Assembly (NCBI GenBank): GCA_017308575.1
Contig: JAFKEQ010000001.1
Coordinates: 682,001 to 746,000 of the forward strand
Origin: Afipia sp.
GTDB taxonomy: Bacteria > Pseudomonadota > Alphaproteobacteria > Rhizobiales > Xanthobacteraceae
DNA length: 64,000 nt
Reading direction: 5' to 3'
In this document: one piece after another, positions 1 through 8,532 of the stretch
How the letters are laid out: every line of letters begins with the position of its first letter
Position numbering within the stretch: position 1 is the stretch's first letter
Position numbers and translations under genes: made by a program
The notes under the pieces: model-generated
Told to the model about the DNA's origin: nothing
The model's input: only the letters and a program-made list of their open reading frames with translations
The model's database searches: none

Positions 1-207
1 GTGTTTCCTGTGCAGGCGATGCGCGCGCAGTGTTCGTGTTCACGTGATGCGGTGGCGGGGATGCTGTCGAGCTTCGATCCGAAAGACCGGGCCGACATGG
101 TCGAGAACGGCAAGGTCGTCGTGACCTGTGAGTTCTGCAGTTCGGTGTATGAGTTCACGCCGGACGAAGCCGGTATCGTGCCTGTACAGGAATCCTCTGG
201 CGACTAG
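1..207 (+). CDS. hslO: Hsp33 redox-regulated chaperone, C-terminal fragment
   Basis: This is the 3' end of a gene that begins to the left of the window. The fragment carries the zinc-binding redox switch of Hsp33: a CSC pair near residue 11 and a CEFC pair near residue 43, matching the family pattern CxC...CxxC. Hsp33 is a cytoplasmic holdase that is activated when oxidation expels the zinc held by these four cysteines. The stop codon overlaps the stop of the convergent apaG by three bases. The identity is secure because the Cys motif sits in the right C-terminal context, but the ATG/GTG codons inside the fragment are not real starts. Confidence 0.9.
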   Translation: MFPVQAMRAQCSCSRDAVAGMLSSFDPKDRADMVENGKVVVTCEFCSSVYEFTPDEAGIVPVQESSGD

Positions 208-596
208 TTCAGCGTGCGCCTGTGATCGGGGCTGTCCAGTGAGAAGGCGGGGATGTCGATGTCGAACGGCTCGCCGTCCTCCGTCACCATCTGGTAGCTC
301 CCGGTCATGAAGCCTGATGGCGTCTGAAGCGGCACGCCGCTGGTGTATTCAAATCGCTCGCCGGGCTCCAGCACTGGCTGTTCTCCGACCACGCCCTCGC
401 CGCGCACTTCCTGACTGCGTCCGGTTCCATCGGTGATGATCCAGTGCCGGGTCTTCAACTGGACTGTTTCCGTTCCCGTGTTGATGATGACGATCGTATA
501 GGCCCAGAAAAACCGGCCTTTGTCGGGCGTGGAGCGCTCCGGAAGAAAGCTCGGCTCGACGGTGACTTCGATCTGGCGGGTCACGGCGCGGTACAT
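204..596 (-). CDS. apaG: ApaG domain protein (Co2+/Mg2+ efflux-associated)
   Basis: A 130-residue protein of the ApaG family, a small Fn3-like beta-sandwich fold whose E. coli member lies with ksgA and apaH and has been linked to cobalt resistance; the biochemical role is still unclear. The sequence opens [11 protein letters not shown] and contains the conserved middle block [14 protein letters not shown] and the [10 protein letters not shown] segment near the C-terminus. I chose the ATG at 596 because it gives the usual family length and N-terminus; upstream in-frame starts at 644 and 605 would add residues with no family similarity. It converges on hslO, a common arrangement in alphaproteobacteria. 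Confidence 0.9.
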   Translation of the reverse strand: MYRAVTRQIEVTVEPSFLPERSTPDKGRFFWAYTIVIINTGTETVQLKTRHWIITDGTGRSQEVRGEGVVGEQPVLEPGERFEYTSGVPLQTPSGFMTGSYQMVTEDGEPFDIDIPAFSLDSPDHRRTLN

Positions 597-842
597 GGCA
601 TTCATCCGTTCGGGTCTTTTGGCGGTCGTATTATTCAGCCTCAATGATCCGTCTGACAGAATCTGGGCGGAACGACCATCGTTTCACCACCGTTTTATCG
701 AGCATGGCGAAGCTGGTCTACTTGAAGACGCGCAATTTGCGAGGCGCGTCGAATTTCCTTAAGTTGCCGGTTGCTCGCTTCATCCGGCCGGACGGGACTG
801 ACATTCGTGACAACCGAAACGATCAATCCGGCGGATGTGAAG

Positions 843-2030
843 ATGCCGACCCTGAAGGCTGCCGCCGTACCGCTCGCCGGAGGCGAACGCGAACTGCGCC
901 TCGATCTGTTTCGCGGCATGGCGCTCTGGCTGATCTTCATCGATCACCTGCCGCCGAACATCCTGACTTGGTTCACCATCCGCAACTACGGTTTCAGTGA
1001 CGCGACCGAAATCTTCATTTTCATTTCTGGCTATACGGCAGCGTTCGTCTATGGCCGCACGATGGAGGCGAGAGGTTTCGTGGTCGCCAGCGCGCGCATC
1101 TTCAAGCGCGTCTGGCAGATCTACGTCGCGCACGTTTTTCTCTTCACGATTTATCTCGCGGAAATTTCCTATATCGCGACGCGGTTCGAGAATCCGCTGT
1201 ATGCGGAAGAAATGGGAATTCTCGATTTCCTCAAGCAGCCCGATGTGACCATCGTGCAGGCGCTGTTGCTCAAATTCCGGCCCGTCAACATGGACGTGCT
1301 GCCGCTCTACATCGTGCTGATGATCTTCCTGCCGCTGATTATCTGGCTGCTGCGCCGCAAGGCCGATCTTGCGCTTGGCCTGGCCGTGCTCATCTATGCA
1401 TTGACGTGGGAATTCGACTGGGCCCTGCCGGCCTATCCGAACGGGACATGGTTCTTCAATCCGTTCGCCTGGCAATTGCTGTTCGTGTTCGGCGCATGGT
1501 GCGCGCTCGGCGGCGCCAGGCGGATGGCGCGGATGATCGCCTCGCCTGTCACGCTGTGGCTCTGCATTGCCTATCTCGTGTTTGCCTTCTGCGTGACGCT
1601 GACATGGCATGTGCCGCGGCTCAACGTGTTCATGCCGCGCTGGCTGGAAAGCTGGATGTATCCGATCAACAAGACCGATCTCGACGTGTTGCGCTTCGTG
1701 CACTTTCTGGCGCTGGCGGCGATCACGATCCGCATCGTTCCGAAGGACTGGCCGGGCCTGCGCTCGCCATGGCTGCGCCCTGTGATCCGCTGCGGCCAGC
1801 ACTCGCTGGAGATATTCTGTCTGGGCGTCTTCTTGGCCTTTGCCGGGCACTTCGTGCTGGCGGAAGTGTCGGGCGGCGCATGGATGCATTTTCTCGTCAG
1901 CCTCGCGGGGATCGTTATTATGTCCGCCGCGGCGTGGCTGTTTTCGTGGTACAAGACTGAAATCGGCAAGGGCGACAAGCGCGCAAAAAGCGGCGACGCC
2001 GATGCCGATCTCGCCGGAGGCGGGTCATGA
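843..2030 (+). CDS. opgC: OpgC-type integral membrane acyltransferase
   Basis: About 395 residues, mostly hydrophobic, with roughly ten predicted membrane segments. The N-terminal block (LRLDLFRGMALW, then FIDHLPPN and FIFISGYTAAFVYG) is characteristic of OpgC proteins, inner-membrane acyltransferases that put succinyl or related groups on osmoregulated periplasmic glucans in the periplasm. The ATG at 843 was preferred; an in-frame GTG at 807 and an upstream start at 771 are possible and no strong ribosome site decides. The stop overlaps the start of the next gene by four bases (ATGA), so it is probably translated together with the two SGNH proteins that follow. The acyl group and glucan acceptor cannot be read from sequence. 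Confidence 0.82.
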   Translation: MPTLKAAAVPLAGGERELRLDLFRGMALWLIFIDHLPPNILTWFTIRNYGFSDATEIFIFISGYTAAFVYGRTMEARGFVVASARIFKRVWQIYVAHVFLFTIYLAEISYIATRFENPLYAEEMGILDFLKQPDVTIVQALLLKFRPVNMDVLPLYIVLMIFLPLIIWLLRRKADLALGLAVLIYALTWEFDWALPAYPNGTWFFNPFAWQLLFVFGAWCALGGARRMARMIASPVTLWLCIAYLVFAFCVTLTWHVPRLNVFMPRWLESWMYPINKTDLDVLRFVHFLALAAITIRIVPKDWPGLRSPWLRPVIRCGQHSLEIFCLGVFLAFAGHFVLAEVSGGAWMHFLVSLAGIVIMSAAAWLFSWYKTEIGKGDKRAKSGDADADLAGGGS

Positions 2031-2797
2031 GAGGGTTGCTGTTCGCTGGGGCAATTGTGGGGATATTGATCGGCTCTTTCGCGCGTGCGGAAGACGGCTC
2101 GACATGTGCTGCGCCCGCCTATCTTCTGGCCACGGAAAACTCGCTTCCCAACGTCGCCGACGCGGTCAAGAAAACGGGACGGCTGAATATCCTCGTCGTC
2201 GGCAGCGGCTCGTCCGCGTTGCCCGGCTCCGATGGGGCCAGTGCGTCCTATCCCGCGCGGCTCGAGGCGGCGCTGCGTGAAACATTCCCGGGCGTGACGA
2301 TCAGCGTCAAAACCGACGTCCGTCCGAAGAAGACTGCCGCCGAAGCCGCCGAAACGTTCGGCGCCATGCTGGAAAAGCTGCCGCAGGATCAGAAGCCCGA
2401 GCTGGTGGTCTGGCAGACCGGCACCGTCGACGCGATCCGCTCGATCGATCCGGACGATTTCCGGACCGCGCTTGAAACAGGTGTCGGCGCTTTGCAAAAA
2501 GCAGGCGTCGATGTGCTGTTGATGAATCTCCAGTACAACCCGCGCATGGAGACGATGCTTTCGGTCGGGCCCTACAACGACACGATCCGCGTCGTGGCGC
2601 TGGATCACCAGATTCCGGTGTTCGACCGTTTCGCGATCATGCGGCACTGGAACGACGCAGGCGATTTCGATCTGTTCGGTTCGGCACATGGATATGGCAT
2701 GGCGAAGCGCGTTCACGACTGTGTTGGTAAAGCACTGTCGACACTGATCGTCGAGGCGTCGCGCGTCAATCCGGCGGAGCTCAGGATTCAGCGTTGA
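2027..2797 (+). CDS. Periplasmic SGNH/GDSL-like protein with degenerate active site
   Basis: A 256-residue exported protein (hydrophobic signal segment, residues 3-20, ending FARA). Its core aligns by eye with the SGNH hydrolase encoded immediately downstream: VVGSGSSALPG around Ser63 is block I. The other SGNH blocks are eroded. The block III Asn is replaced by Val134 (GTVDAIR against GTNLVIK in the neighbour), the block II Gly loop is missing, and the block V Asp three residues before His221 is Gly. It overlaps opgC by four bases and its TGA overlaps the next ATG by one, so the three genes look co-translated. It may bind a glycan or act as a non-catalytic partner rather than hydrolyse esters; that is inference. 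Confidence 0.75.
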   Translation: MRGLLFAGAIVGILIGSFARAEDGSTCAAPAYLLATENSLPNVADAVKKTGRLNILVVGSGSSALPGSDGASASYPARLEAALRETFPGVTISVKTDVRPKKTAAEAAETFGAMLEKLPQDQKPELVVWQTGTVDAIRSIDPDDFRTALETGVGALQKAGVDVLLMNLQYNPRMETMLSVGPYNDTIRVVALDHQIPVFDRFAIMRHWNDAGDFDLFGSAHGYGMAKRVHDCVGKALSTLIVEASRVNPAELRIQR

Positions 2798-3726
2798 TGA
2801 ATTTTGATTGTCGTTTTGCGGCGGCTGTGGCGATAGCGCTCGTTGCGGGCATGTTTGCTCCGGGCACGGTGTTCGCTCAGTCGGCCGCATCGGATGCGGC
2901 AACAAAGTCTGATGCTCCGATGCCGCAAAAAGGACTCGCCACTAAGGCGATCGAGGCGGCGAAGAGTGCAGCCAGCACCGCGAGCGATATTCTTACGCGC
3001 GTGCCATGTCTGCCGGCCAAGGGATTGAAGGAAACGCCGGGCGCGCTGCCGCATGTGGCGCAGCGGATCGCGGCGGGTGACCCCGTCACCATCGTGGCGT
3101 TCGGTTCTTCCACAACGGTGGGCTATGGGACGACATCGACCGCCTACACCTATCCGAACCGGCTTGCGGACCAACTCCGCCGCGCATTTCCGACATCGGA
3201 CATCACCATCATCAACCGCGGCATGGGCGGGCAGGATGTGCCCGACATGATGAAGCGGTTCGACGCCGCTGTGCTCGACGCCAATCCGGGCCTCGTCATC
3301 TGGCAGCTTGGCACCAACCTCGTGATCAAGGGCAGCGAGAGCGAGGTTGCGGCTTCCGCGGCGATGGTCGAGGATGGCATTGCGCGTCTTCAGGCGCGAG
3401 GCGTCGATGTCGTGCTGATCGATCCGCAATATGTGCCGGCGGTGACCGCGAAGGAAGACAACGCCAACAGCATGGTGAAGCTGATCGGTCAGGTGGCGAA
3501 GCTGAAGAACGTGTCGGTGTTTCCGCGGTTTGAAATCATGCGGCAGTGGCATCAGGACGAGAAGCTGCCGTTCGACAAGTTCGTGATCGGCGACGGACTC
3601 CACATGAACGACTGGGGCTATGCCTGCTTCGCCCAGTTGCTTGGCGACACCATCATCGCCTCGGTCGGCCAGGTGAAGGCCGGGATCAACGTGCCGAGCA
3701 ACGTGATGACGTTTCGGCCGATGTGA
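2797..3726 (+). CDS. Periplasmic SGNH/GDSL-family esterase or acyltransferase
   Basis: A 309-residue protein with an N-terminal signal peptide (cleavage likely near VFAQSA, residue 28) and a low-complexity Ala/Lys linker before the catalytic domain. All four SGNH landmarks are visible: Ser105 in AFGSSTTVGYG, Gly144/145 in RGMGGQDV, Asn174 in LGTNLVI, and Asp266/His269 in GDGLHMND. The family cleaves or transfers O-acyl groups on sugars and lipids. Its start overlaps the preceding stop (TGATG), placing it in one translational unit with an OpgC-type acyltransferase, so an acyl-modified periplasmic polysaccharide is the likeliest substrate. A TTG three bases earlier is also possible. Confidence 0.82.
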   Translation: MNFDCRFAAAVAIALVAGMFAPGTVFAQSAASDAATKSDAPMPQKGLATKAIEAAKSAASTASDILTRVPCLPAKGLKETPGALPHVAQRIAAGDPVTIVAFGSSTTVGYGTTSTAYTYPNRLADQLRRAFPTSDITIINRGMGGQDVPDMMKRFDAAVLDANPGLVIWQLGTNLVIKGSESEVAASAAMVEDGIARLQARGVDVVLIDPQYVPAVTAKEDNANSMVKLIGQVAKLKNVSVFPRFEIMRQWHQDEKLPFDKFVIGDGLHMNDWGYACFAQLLGDTIIASVGQVKAGINVPSNVMTFRPM

Positions 3727-3740
3727 AGCGACACGAAGTC

Positions 3741-3886
3741 GTCATTGCGAGCGAAGCGAAGCAATCCACTTTTGAGAGAAAATGGAATGGATTGCTTTGT
3801 CGCCATAGCGCGTCCATAGCCCGTCAAAGACGGGCGTAAACGCCCTTTTGGACGCGCGTAAACGCGCTATGGCTCCTCGCAATGAC
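3741..3886. repeat. Nested palindromic interspersed repeat
   Basis: A 146-base element with perfect terminal inverted repeats, GTCATTGCGAG at 3741-3751 and CTCGCAATGAC at 3876-3886. Inside lie AGCAATCCA (3760-3768) facing TGGATTGCT (3788-3796), then CCATAGCGCGT (3803-3813) facing ACGCGCTATGG (3862-3872), and a small GGGCG-TAAA-CGCCC hairpin at 3832-3845. The outer sequence resembles REP-like elements scattered through Bradyrhizobium-type genomes. It sits between the convergent SGNH and metZ genes, where it could also stop transcripts from both sides. Confidence 0.8.
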
Positions 3887-3895
3887 AGCGAAAGT

Positions 3896-5095
3896 TCACG
3901 CCTTCTCAAGCGCGGCGTTCAGGTCCTCGATCAGATCGTCCTTGTGCTCAAGCCCGGTCGAGAAGCGGATGAAGCCTTCGCTGATGCCGAGTTCAGCGCG
4001 AGCTTCCGGTGTCAGGCGCTGATGGGTCGTGGTCGCGGGGTGCGTGACGATGCTCTTGGAGTCGCCGAGATTATTGGAAATCTTGGCGAGCTTCATTGCA
4101 TTCAGGGTGCGGAACGCGGCCGCCTTGCCGCCCTTGACTTCGAACCCGATCATGGTTGAACCGCCGCGCATCTGCTTCTTCACGATAGCCGCCTGCGGAT
4201 GATCGGCGCGGCCGGGATAGACCAGCCGTGAAATTTTCGGATGCTGCGCCAGTGCGTCTGCGATCGCGCCCGCGCTCTCGGTCTGCGCCTTAACGCGCAG
4301 GCTGAGCGTTTCGAGTCCTTTCAGCAGCACCCATGCATTGAACGGCGACATCGCCGGGCCGGTCTGGCGCAGGAAGTTATGGATGTGCTCCTGAATGAAC
4401 GTGTTTGACGACAGGATGACGCCGCCGAGACAGCGGCCCTGGCCGTCGATGTGCTTGGTCGCGGAATACACCACCACGTCGGCGCCGAGCGAAAGCGGGC
4501 TCTGCCAGATCGGCGTCGCGAACACGTTGTCGACGATCAGGCGCGCGCCCACGCTGTGGGCGATGTCCGCGACAGCCGCGATGTCCACCACGTCGAGGGT
4601 CGGATTGGTCGGGCTTTCGAGGAAGCAGGATTTGGTGTTCGGCCGCATGGCCTTCTGCCACTGATCAAGATCATGTCCATCGACCAGCGTGGACTCGATG
4701 CCGTAACGCGGCAGCAGATCCTCGACCACATAGCGGCACGAGCCGAACAGCGCCTTCGCGGCGACCACATGATCGCCGGACCGGAGCGGCGCGAGGATTG
4801 CGGTAGTTACGGCGGCCATGCCGGTTGCGGTGGCGCGCGCCGCCTCCGCGCCTTCGAGTTCGATCATGCGCTGCTCGAACATCGCGACCGTCGGGTTGGA
4901 AAAGCGGGAATACAGAAAGCCCGGATCGGCGCCAGTGAAGCGCGCTTCGCACTGTTCGGCGGTGTCGTAGACAAAGCCTTGGGTCAGGAACAGCGCTTCG
5001 GACGTCTCGCCATATTGCGAGCGTAGCGTGCCCGAATGCACCAGGCGGGTTTCGGGGCGATAGTTGGCTGTGGCGGAAGTTTTGGTCTCGGACAT
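3896..5095 (-). CDS. metZ: O-succinylhomoserine sulfhydrylase
   Basis: A 399-residue PLP enzyme of the Cys/Met metabolism (cystathionine gamma-synthase) family. It joins O-succinylhomoserine and sulfide to give homocysteine in direct-sulfhydrylation methionine synthesis. Visible landmarks are FLYSRFSNPTV near the N-terminus, the ESPTNPTL segment, the cofactor-binding VDNVFATP, and the Schiff-base lysine in YSATKHIDGQGR. The ATG at 5095 was chosen because a GGAGCG site lies just ahead of it and MSETKTS is family-like; an upstream reading to 5158 would run through riboswitch RNA. The gene is preceded by a SAM-II riboswitch and terminator, so it should be switched off when S-adenosylmethionine is plentiful. 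Confidence 0.93.
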   Translation of the reverse strand: MSETKTSATANYRPETRLVHSGTLRSQYGETSEALFLTQGFVYDTAEQCEARFTGADPGFLYSRFSNPTVAMFEQRMIELEGAEAARATATGMAAVTTAILAPLRSGDHVVAAKALFGSCRYVVEDLLPRYGIESTLVDGHDLDQWQKAMRPNTKSCFLESPTNPTLDVVDIAAVADIAHSVGARLIVDNVFATPIWQSPLSLGADVVVYSATKHIDGQGRCLGGVILSSNTFIQEHIHNFLRQTGPAMSPFNAWVLLKGLETLSLRVKAQTESAGAIADALAQHPKISRLVYPGRADHPQAAIVKKQMRGGSTMIGFEVKGGKAAAFRTLNAMKLAKISNNLGDSKSIVTHPATTTHQRLTPEARAELGISEGFIRFSTGLEHKDDLIEDLNAALEKA

Positions 5096-5131
5096 ATGTG
5101 CGCTCCATCGTGACCACCTCGCGATGGGCAC

Positions 5132-5178
5132 AAAAAAACCGGCCTGAAATCGATCCATTTCTGGAAAGAACCGGCCGG
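5132..5178 (-). terminator. Intrinsic terminator controlled by the SAM-II aptamer
   Basis: On the minus strand CCGGCC (5178-5173) can pair with GGCCGG (5144-5139), followed directly by seven U residues (5138-5132). It lies between the SAM-II aptamer and metZ. The 5' arm is shared with an alternative hairpin at 5171-5197, giving the mutually exclusive structures expected of an attenuator. Confidence 0.7.
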
Positions 5179-5187
5179 GATCACATT

Positions 5188-5252
5188 GTCCCCGGCCTGT
5201 TTAGCGAGTTGTTTAACGTGGCTGCAAGCCGGCCGGCTCAAATGACCACGGG
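5188..5252 (-). promoter_or_regulatory. SAM-II riboswitch aptamer upstream of metZ
   Basis: Read on the minus strand, the segment contains the P1 stem CGTGG (5250-5246) with CCACG (5221-5217 region), the conserved TCATTTGA loop, a GCCGGCCGGC strand (5237-5228), the TTGCAGCCACGTTAAACAA block, and the 3' motif CGCTAAACAGGCCGG. These are the characteristic invariant parts of the SAM-II pseudoknot found upstream of metA, metX and metZ in alphaproteobacteria. Ligand binding pairs the 3' GGCCGG strand into the pseudoknot, which should release the downstream CCGGCC strand to form the terminator. Confidence 0.88.
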
Positions 5253-5359
5253 ATAAGTCCAACGCGTACTCCCGCATGGTCTTTCCGTCAAGCGCCCTAT
5301 CGGATAACCGGTAAAATCCGCATTTTTCGGGATTAACCGGCGACTGAGGACACTGGACC

Positions 5360-6466
5360 GTGCCTTTCACCCTGCCAAGCGACGCGACAGGAATTCTGCC
5401 CGACCGCATGATCGCGGTGATGGCCGATGCCGGATTGATCTTGCCGGAATATCCGTTTGTCGAAAGCCAGATCCAGCCGGCGAGCCTCGATCTGCGTCTG
5501 GGCAATATCGCCTATCGCGTGCGCGCCAGCTTCCTTCCCGGCCCGGATATCCGGGTGGCCGATCGTATCGAGGAACTGAAGCTCCACGAGATCGATCTGT
5601 CCGACGGCGCGGTGCTGGAAACCAATTGCGTCTACATCGTGCCGCTGCTGGAAAGCCTCGCGCTGCCGCCGAACATTCAGGCCGCGGCCAATCCGAAAAG
5701 CTCGACCGGACGGCTCGACGTCTTCACCCGCGTGATTGCCGATGGCACGCGACGCTTCGACATGATCGCGCCGGGCTATCATGGCCCGCTTTATGCCGAG
5801 ATCAGCCCGAAGACATTCCCGGTGTTGCTGCGCGAGGGCTCGCGCCTGTCGCAGATCCGTTTCCGCGTCGGGCATCCGCTGCTCGACGGCGATGAACTCG
5901 AGGCGCTGCACGCCGCCGAGCGGCTGGTGGACAGCGATGAGGCGGATCTCACTGGTGGCGTGGCGCTCAGCGTCGATTTGTCGGGCGAAGGATCGGACGG
6001 GTTTGTCGGCTACCGTGCCAAGCGGCACACCGGCGTTGTCGATGTCGATCGCCGGGCGGGTTACACGGTCGGCGAGTTCTGGGAGCCGATCCGCGCGCGG
6101 CCGGATCGCAGCCTAATCCTCGATCCCGGCGAGTTTTACATTCTTGCCTCGAAGGAAGCGGTGCAGGTGCCGCCGGATTTCGCCGCGGAGATGGTGCCGT
6201 TCGATCCCTTGGTCGGCGAATTCCGCGTCCACTATGCGGGCTTCTTCGATCCCGGTTTCGGCTATGCCGGTGCCGGCGGGCAGGGCTCGCGCGCGGTGCT
6301 GGAGGTGCGGTCGCGCGAGGTGCCGTTCATCCTCGAGCACGGCCAGATTGTCGGACGTCTCGTCTACGAGAAGATGCTGTCGCGTCCGGATGCGCTCTAT
6401 GGCCAGCGGATCGCGTCGAACTATCAGGGTCAGGGCCTGAAGCTCTCCAAGCACTTCCGGACCTGA
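5360..6466 (+). CDS. dcd: 2'-deoxycytidine 5'-triphosphate deaminase, two-domain form
   Basis: A 368-residue protein, about twice the length of E. coli Dcd, matching the alphaproteobacterial form with duplicated dUTPase-like domains (DCD_N/DCD_C). The first domain (about residues 10-195) holds QPASLDLRLG, NPKSSTGRLDVFTRVI and YAEISPKTFP, which are the family's core and substrate-binding segments. The second domain has the related LEVRSREVPFILEHGQ and ends in QGLKLSKHFRT. The enzyme deaminates dCTP to dUTP, feeding thymidylate synthesis. It starts at a GTG about 13 bases after a GAGGA sequence and is transcribed divergently from metZ. Confidence 0.88.
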   Translation: MPFTLPSDATGILPDRMIAVMADAGLILPEYPFVESQIQPASLDLRLGNIAYRVRASFLPGPDIRVADRIEELKLHEIDLSDGAVLETNCVYIVPLLESLALPPNIQAAANPKSSTGRLDVFTRVIADGTRRFDMIAPGYHGPLYAEISPKTFPVLLREGSRLSQIRFRVGHPLLDGDELEALHAAERLVDSDEADLTGGVALSVDLSGEGSDGFVGYRAKRHTGVVDVDRRAGYTVGEFWEPIRARPDRSLILDPGEFYILASKEAVQVPPDFAAEMVPFDPLVGEFRVHYAGFFDPGFGYAGAGGQGSRAVLEVRSREVPFILEHGQIVGRLVYEKMLSRPDALYGQRIASNYQGQGLKLSKHFRT

Positions 6467-6626
6467 TGTCGTCCTGATCCGGCCGCCGTAATTTCGCTGT
6501 GCGGATTGCGGCCTCATGCGGCGCAGTTCTCTCATGCGGCGTTCAAAGCCGCCTTTGCTTGCCGTTTCGCGGCAAATGCCGGATCATTCCCGACAACAAT
6601 TCAAGAGTTCTCGGGGAGAGAGCGCC

Positions 6627-8417
6627 ATGACCGCCGCGGCGAAGCCTTCGGGCGCGCATGCATCCGTGCCGCCATCCGAATTCGGCCTGATCGCGCCCGA
6701 CACGACGGGCATGAATTTCTATCGCAGCGATCCGGCGCTGCAGGATCTGTTGCGTCTTTATCTTCCCGACAATCTGTTTCGACATATCGAGCCGCATCTC
6801 GACCGTCTCGGCGAGTTGGCTGGCGGGCCTCTCGACGAATGCGCGCGGCTTGCGGACAAACACGGGCCGGTGCTGCATCAGCGCGATCGTTTCGGCAATG
6901 ACCGGCAGTGGATCGAATATCATCCGGCCTATCGCGAGCTTGAGCGCGCCGCCTATGGCGAATTCGGCATTCACGCGATGTCGCATCGCAAGGGGATTCT
7001 CGGCTGGGCGGACACCTATCCGGCTGTCGCCAAGCACGCCTTCACCTTCCTGTTCAATCAGGCCGAATTCGGCATGGGCTGTCCGATCAACGTCACCGAT
7101 GGAGCGGCACGTCTGCTGTCGCGGTTCGGCGATGACGCGTTGAAAGCGAAATATCTCCATGGCCTGACGCAGACCGACATGAGCAAGCTCACGCAAGGTG
7201 GGCAGTTCATGACGGAAAAGGAAGGCGGGTCCGATGTCGGCAAGCTGACCACCAGAGCGGTGCAGGAAGGCAGCCACTGGCGGCTCTATGGCGAGAAGTG
7301 GTTCTGCTCAAATGCCGATGCAAAGATGGTCATGCTGCTGGCGCGGCCGGAAGGCGCGGTCGGCGGCACGCAGGGCGTCGGCCTGTTCCTCATGCCGCGC
7401 GAACTGGATGACGGATCGCCAAATCACTACCGCATCGTGCGCCTCAAGGACAAACTCGGCACGCGCTCGATGGCCTCCGGCGAGATCAAGCTGGAAGGTG
7501 CGATTGCCTATGCCGTCGGCCGTCTCGACCGCGGCTTTGTGCAGATGGCCGAGATGGTCAACTGGTCGCGGCTTTCGAATGGCGTGAAGTCGGCGGCATT
7601 GATGCGCCGTGCCCATCACGATGCCAACACCGTGGCGCACAATCGCGTAGTGTTCGGCCGCCGCATTGTCGATATGCCGCTGGCGCGGCGGCAGTTGATG
7701 AAGATCATGCTCGCCACCGAACAATCGATCTCGATGAGTTTTCTCACGGCAGACGCGTTGGATCGCGCCGAGGCAGGCAGTCAGGATGCAGCCGCATTGC
7801 TGCGGGTGCTGACGCCGACGCTGAAATATCGCGCCACGCGTGATGCGCGCAAGGTTTGCGGCGAAGCGATGGAGATGCGCGGCGGCATCGGCTACATCGA
7901 GGAGTTCGCGACGCCGCGCCTGCTGCGCGACGCGCATCTCGGCTCGATCTGGGAAGGCACCGGCAACATCGTCGCGCTGGATGCGCTCAAGCGTGCGGTC
8001 GGTCGCCACGGCGCGGAAGCCGCGCTCGGCGCGGAATTGCATGCGCGGATCGATGATGCCACGGACATCCCGCAGGCATGGCGCGATCGTCTGCGCGTCC
8101 TGAGCGACAAGGCGGTCGGCTTCGCGCGGGACGTCGCCGCGCATTCGGAGAATGAAGCGGAAGCCCGCCGTGCCACCAGCACGCTCTATCATGCCGCGAG
8201 TGCCGTCGCCTTCTCATGGGAAGGCAGCCGCATTCACGCCATGCGTGGAGACGCGCGCCGGTTGTTGCTGTCGCGGCTGGTGGTGGATCATCGCCTCACC
8301 GCGCAGGATCCGTTTGCTGTTCTGTCCGAGGGCCGGGGCGATGCCATCGCGGACTCACTACTGGGTGAGCAGCCGCTGGCCATGTCATCCGCCGCTGATT
8401 TTCTTGGAGCCGCATAA
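6627..8417 (+). CDS. Acyl-CoA dehydrogenase family protein (AidB-like)
   Basis: A 596-residue flavoenzyme of the acyl-CoA dehydrogenase superfamily. The FAD-binding signature is seen in LTQGGQFMTEKEGGSDVGKL and WRLYGEKWFCSNADA (middle domain), and the C-terminal helical domain ends with GGIGYIEEF and IWEGTGNIVALD. The MTEKEGGSD signature and length place it near the AidB/isovaleryl-CoA-dehydrogenase-like branch. The ATG at 6627 follows GGGGAGAG at good spacing; the longer reading from 6516 has no similarity. It stands alone between dcd and a MATE gene, so the substrate is unknown and a role in alkylation defence cannot be assumed. Confidence 0.85.
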   Translation: MTAAAKPSGAHASVPPSEFGLIAPDTTGMNFYRSDPALQDLLRLYLPDNLFRHIEPHLDRLGELAGGPLDECARLADKHGPVLHQRDRFGNDRQWIEYHPAYRELERAAYGEFGIHAMSHRKGILGWADTYPAVAKHAFTFLFNQAEFGMGCPINVTDGAARLLSRFGDDALKAKYLHGLTQTDMSKLTQGGQFMTEKEGGSDVGKLTTRAVQEGSHWRLYGEKWFCSNADAKMVMLLARPEGAVGGTQGVGLFLMPRELDDGSPNHYRIVRLKDKLGTRSMASGEIKLEGAIAYAVGRLDRGFVQMAEMVNWSRLSNGVKSAALMRRAHHDANTVAHNRVVFGRRIVDMPLARRQLMKIMLATEQSISMSFLTADALDRAEAGSQDAAALLRVLTPTLKYRATRDARKVCGEAMEMRGGIGYIEEFATPRLLRDAHLGSIWEGTGNIVALDALKRAVGRHGAEAALGAELHARIDDATDIPQAWRDRLRVLSDKAVGFARDVAAHSENEAEARRATSTLYHAASAVAFSWEGSRIHAMRGDARRLLLSRLVVDHRLTAQDPFAVLSEGRGDAIADSLLGEQPLAMSSAADFLGAA

Positions 8418-8532
8418 TCTTAGATGTGGCGATGCCACGCGCCGCTGATGCGGTGTAGCACAAACAGCGATGTCACGGATTTGAGCAGGGCGGTGCGCGC
8501 CGATAAAGGCAGGCGGTCGTCCGGGGGAATGT

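Noticed and set aside
1571..2905. 444-codon minus-strand frame across opgC and the SGNH genes
   Set aside because: Crosses coupled gene junctions on the other strand; composition is that of a shadow frame.
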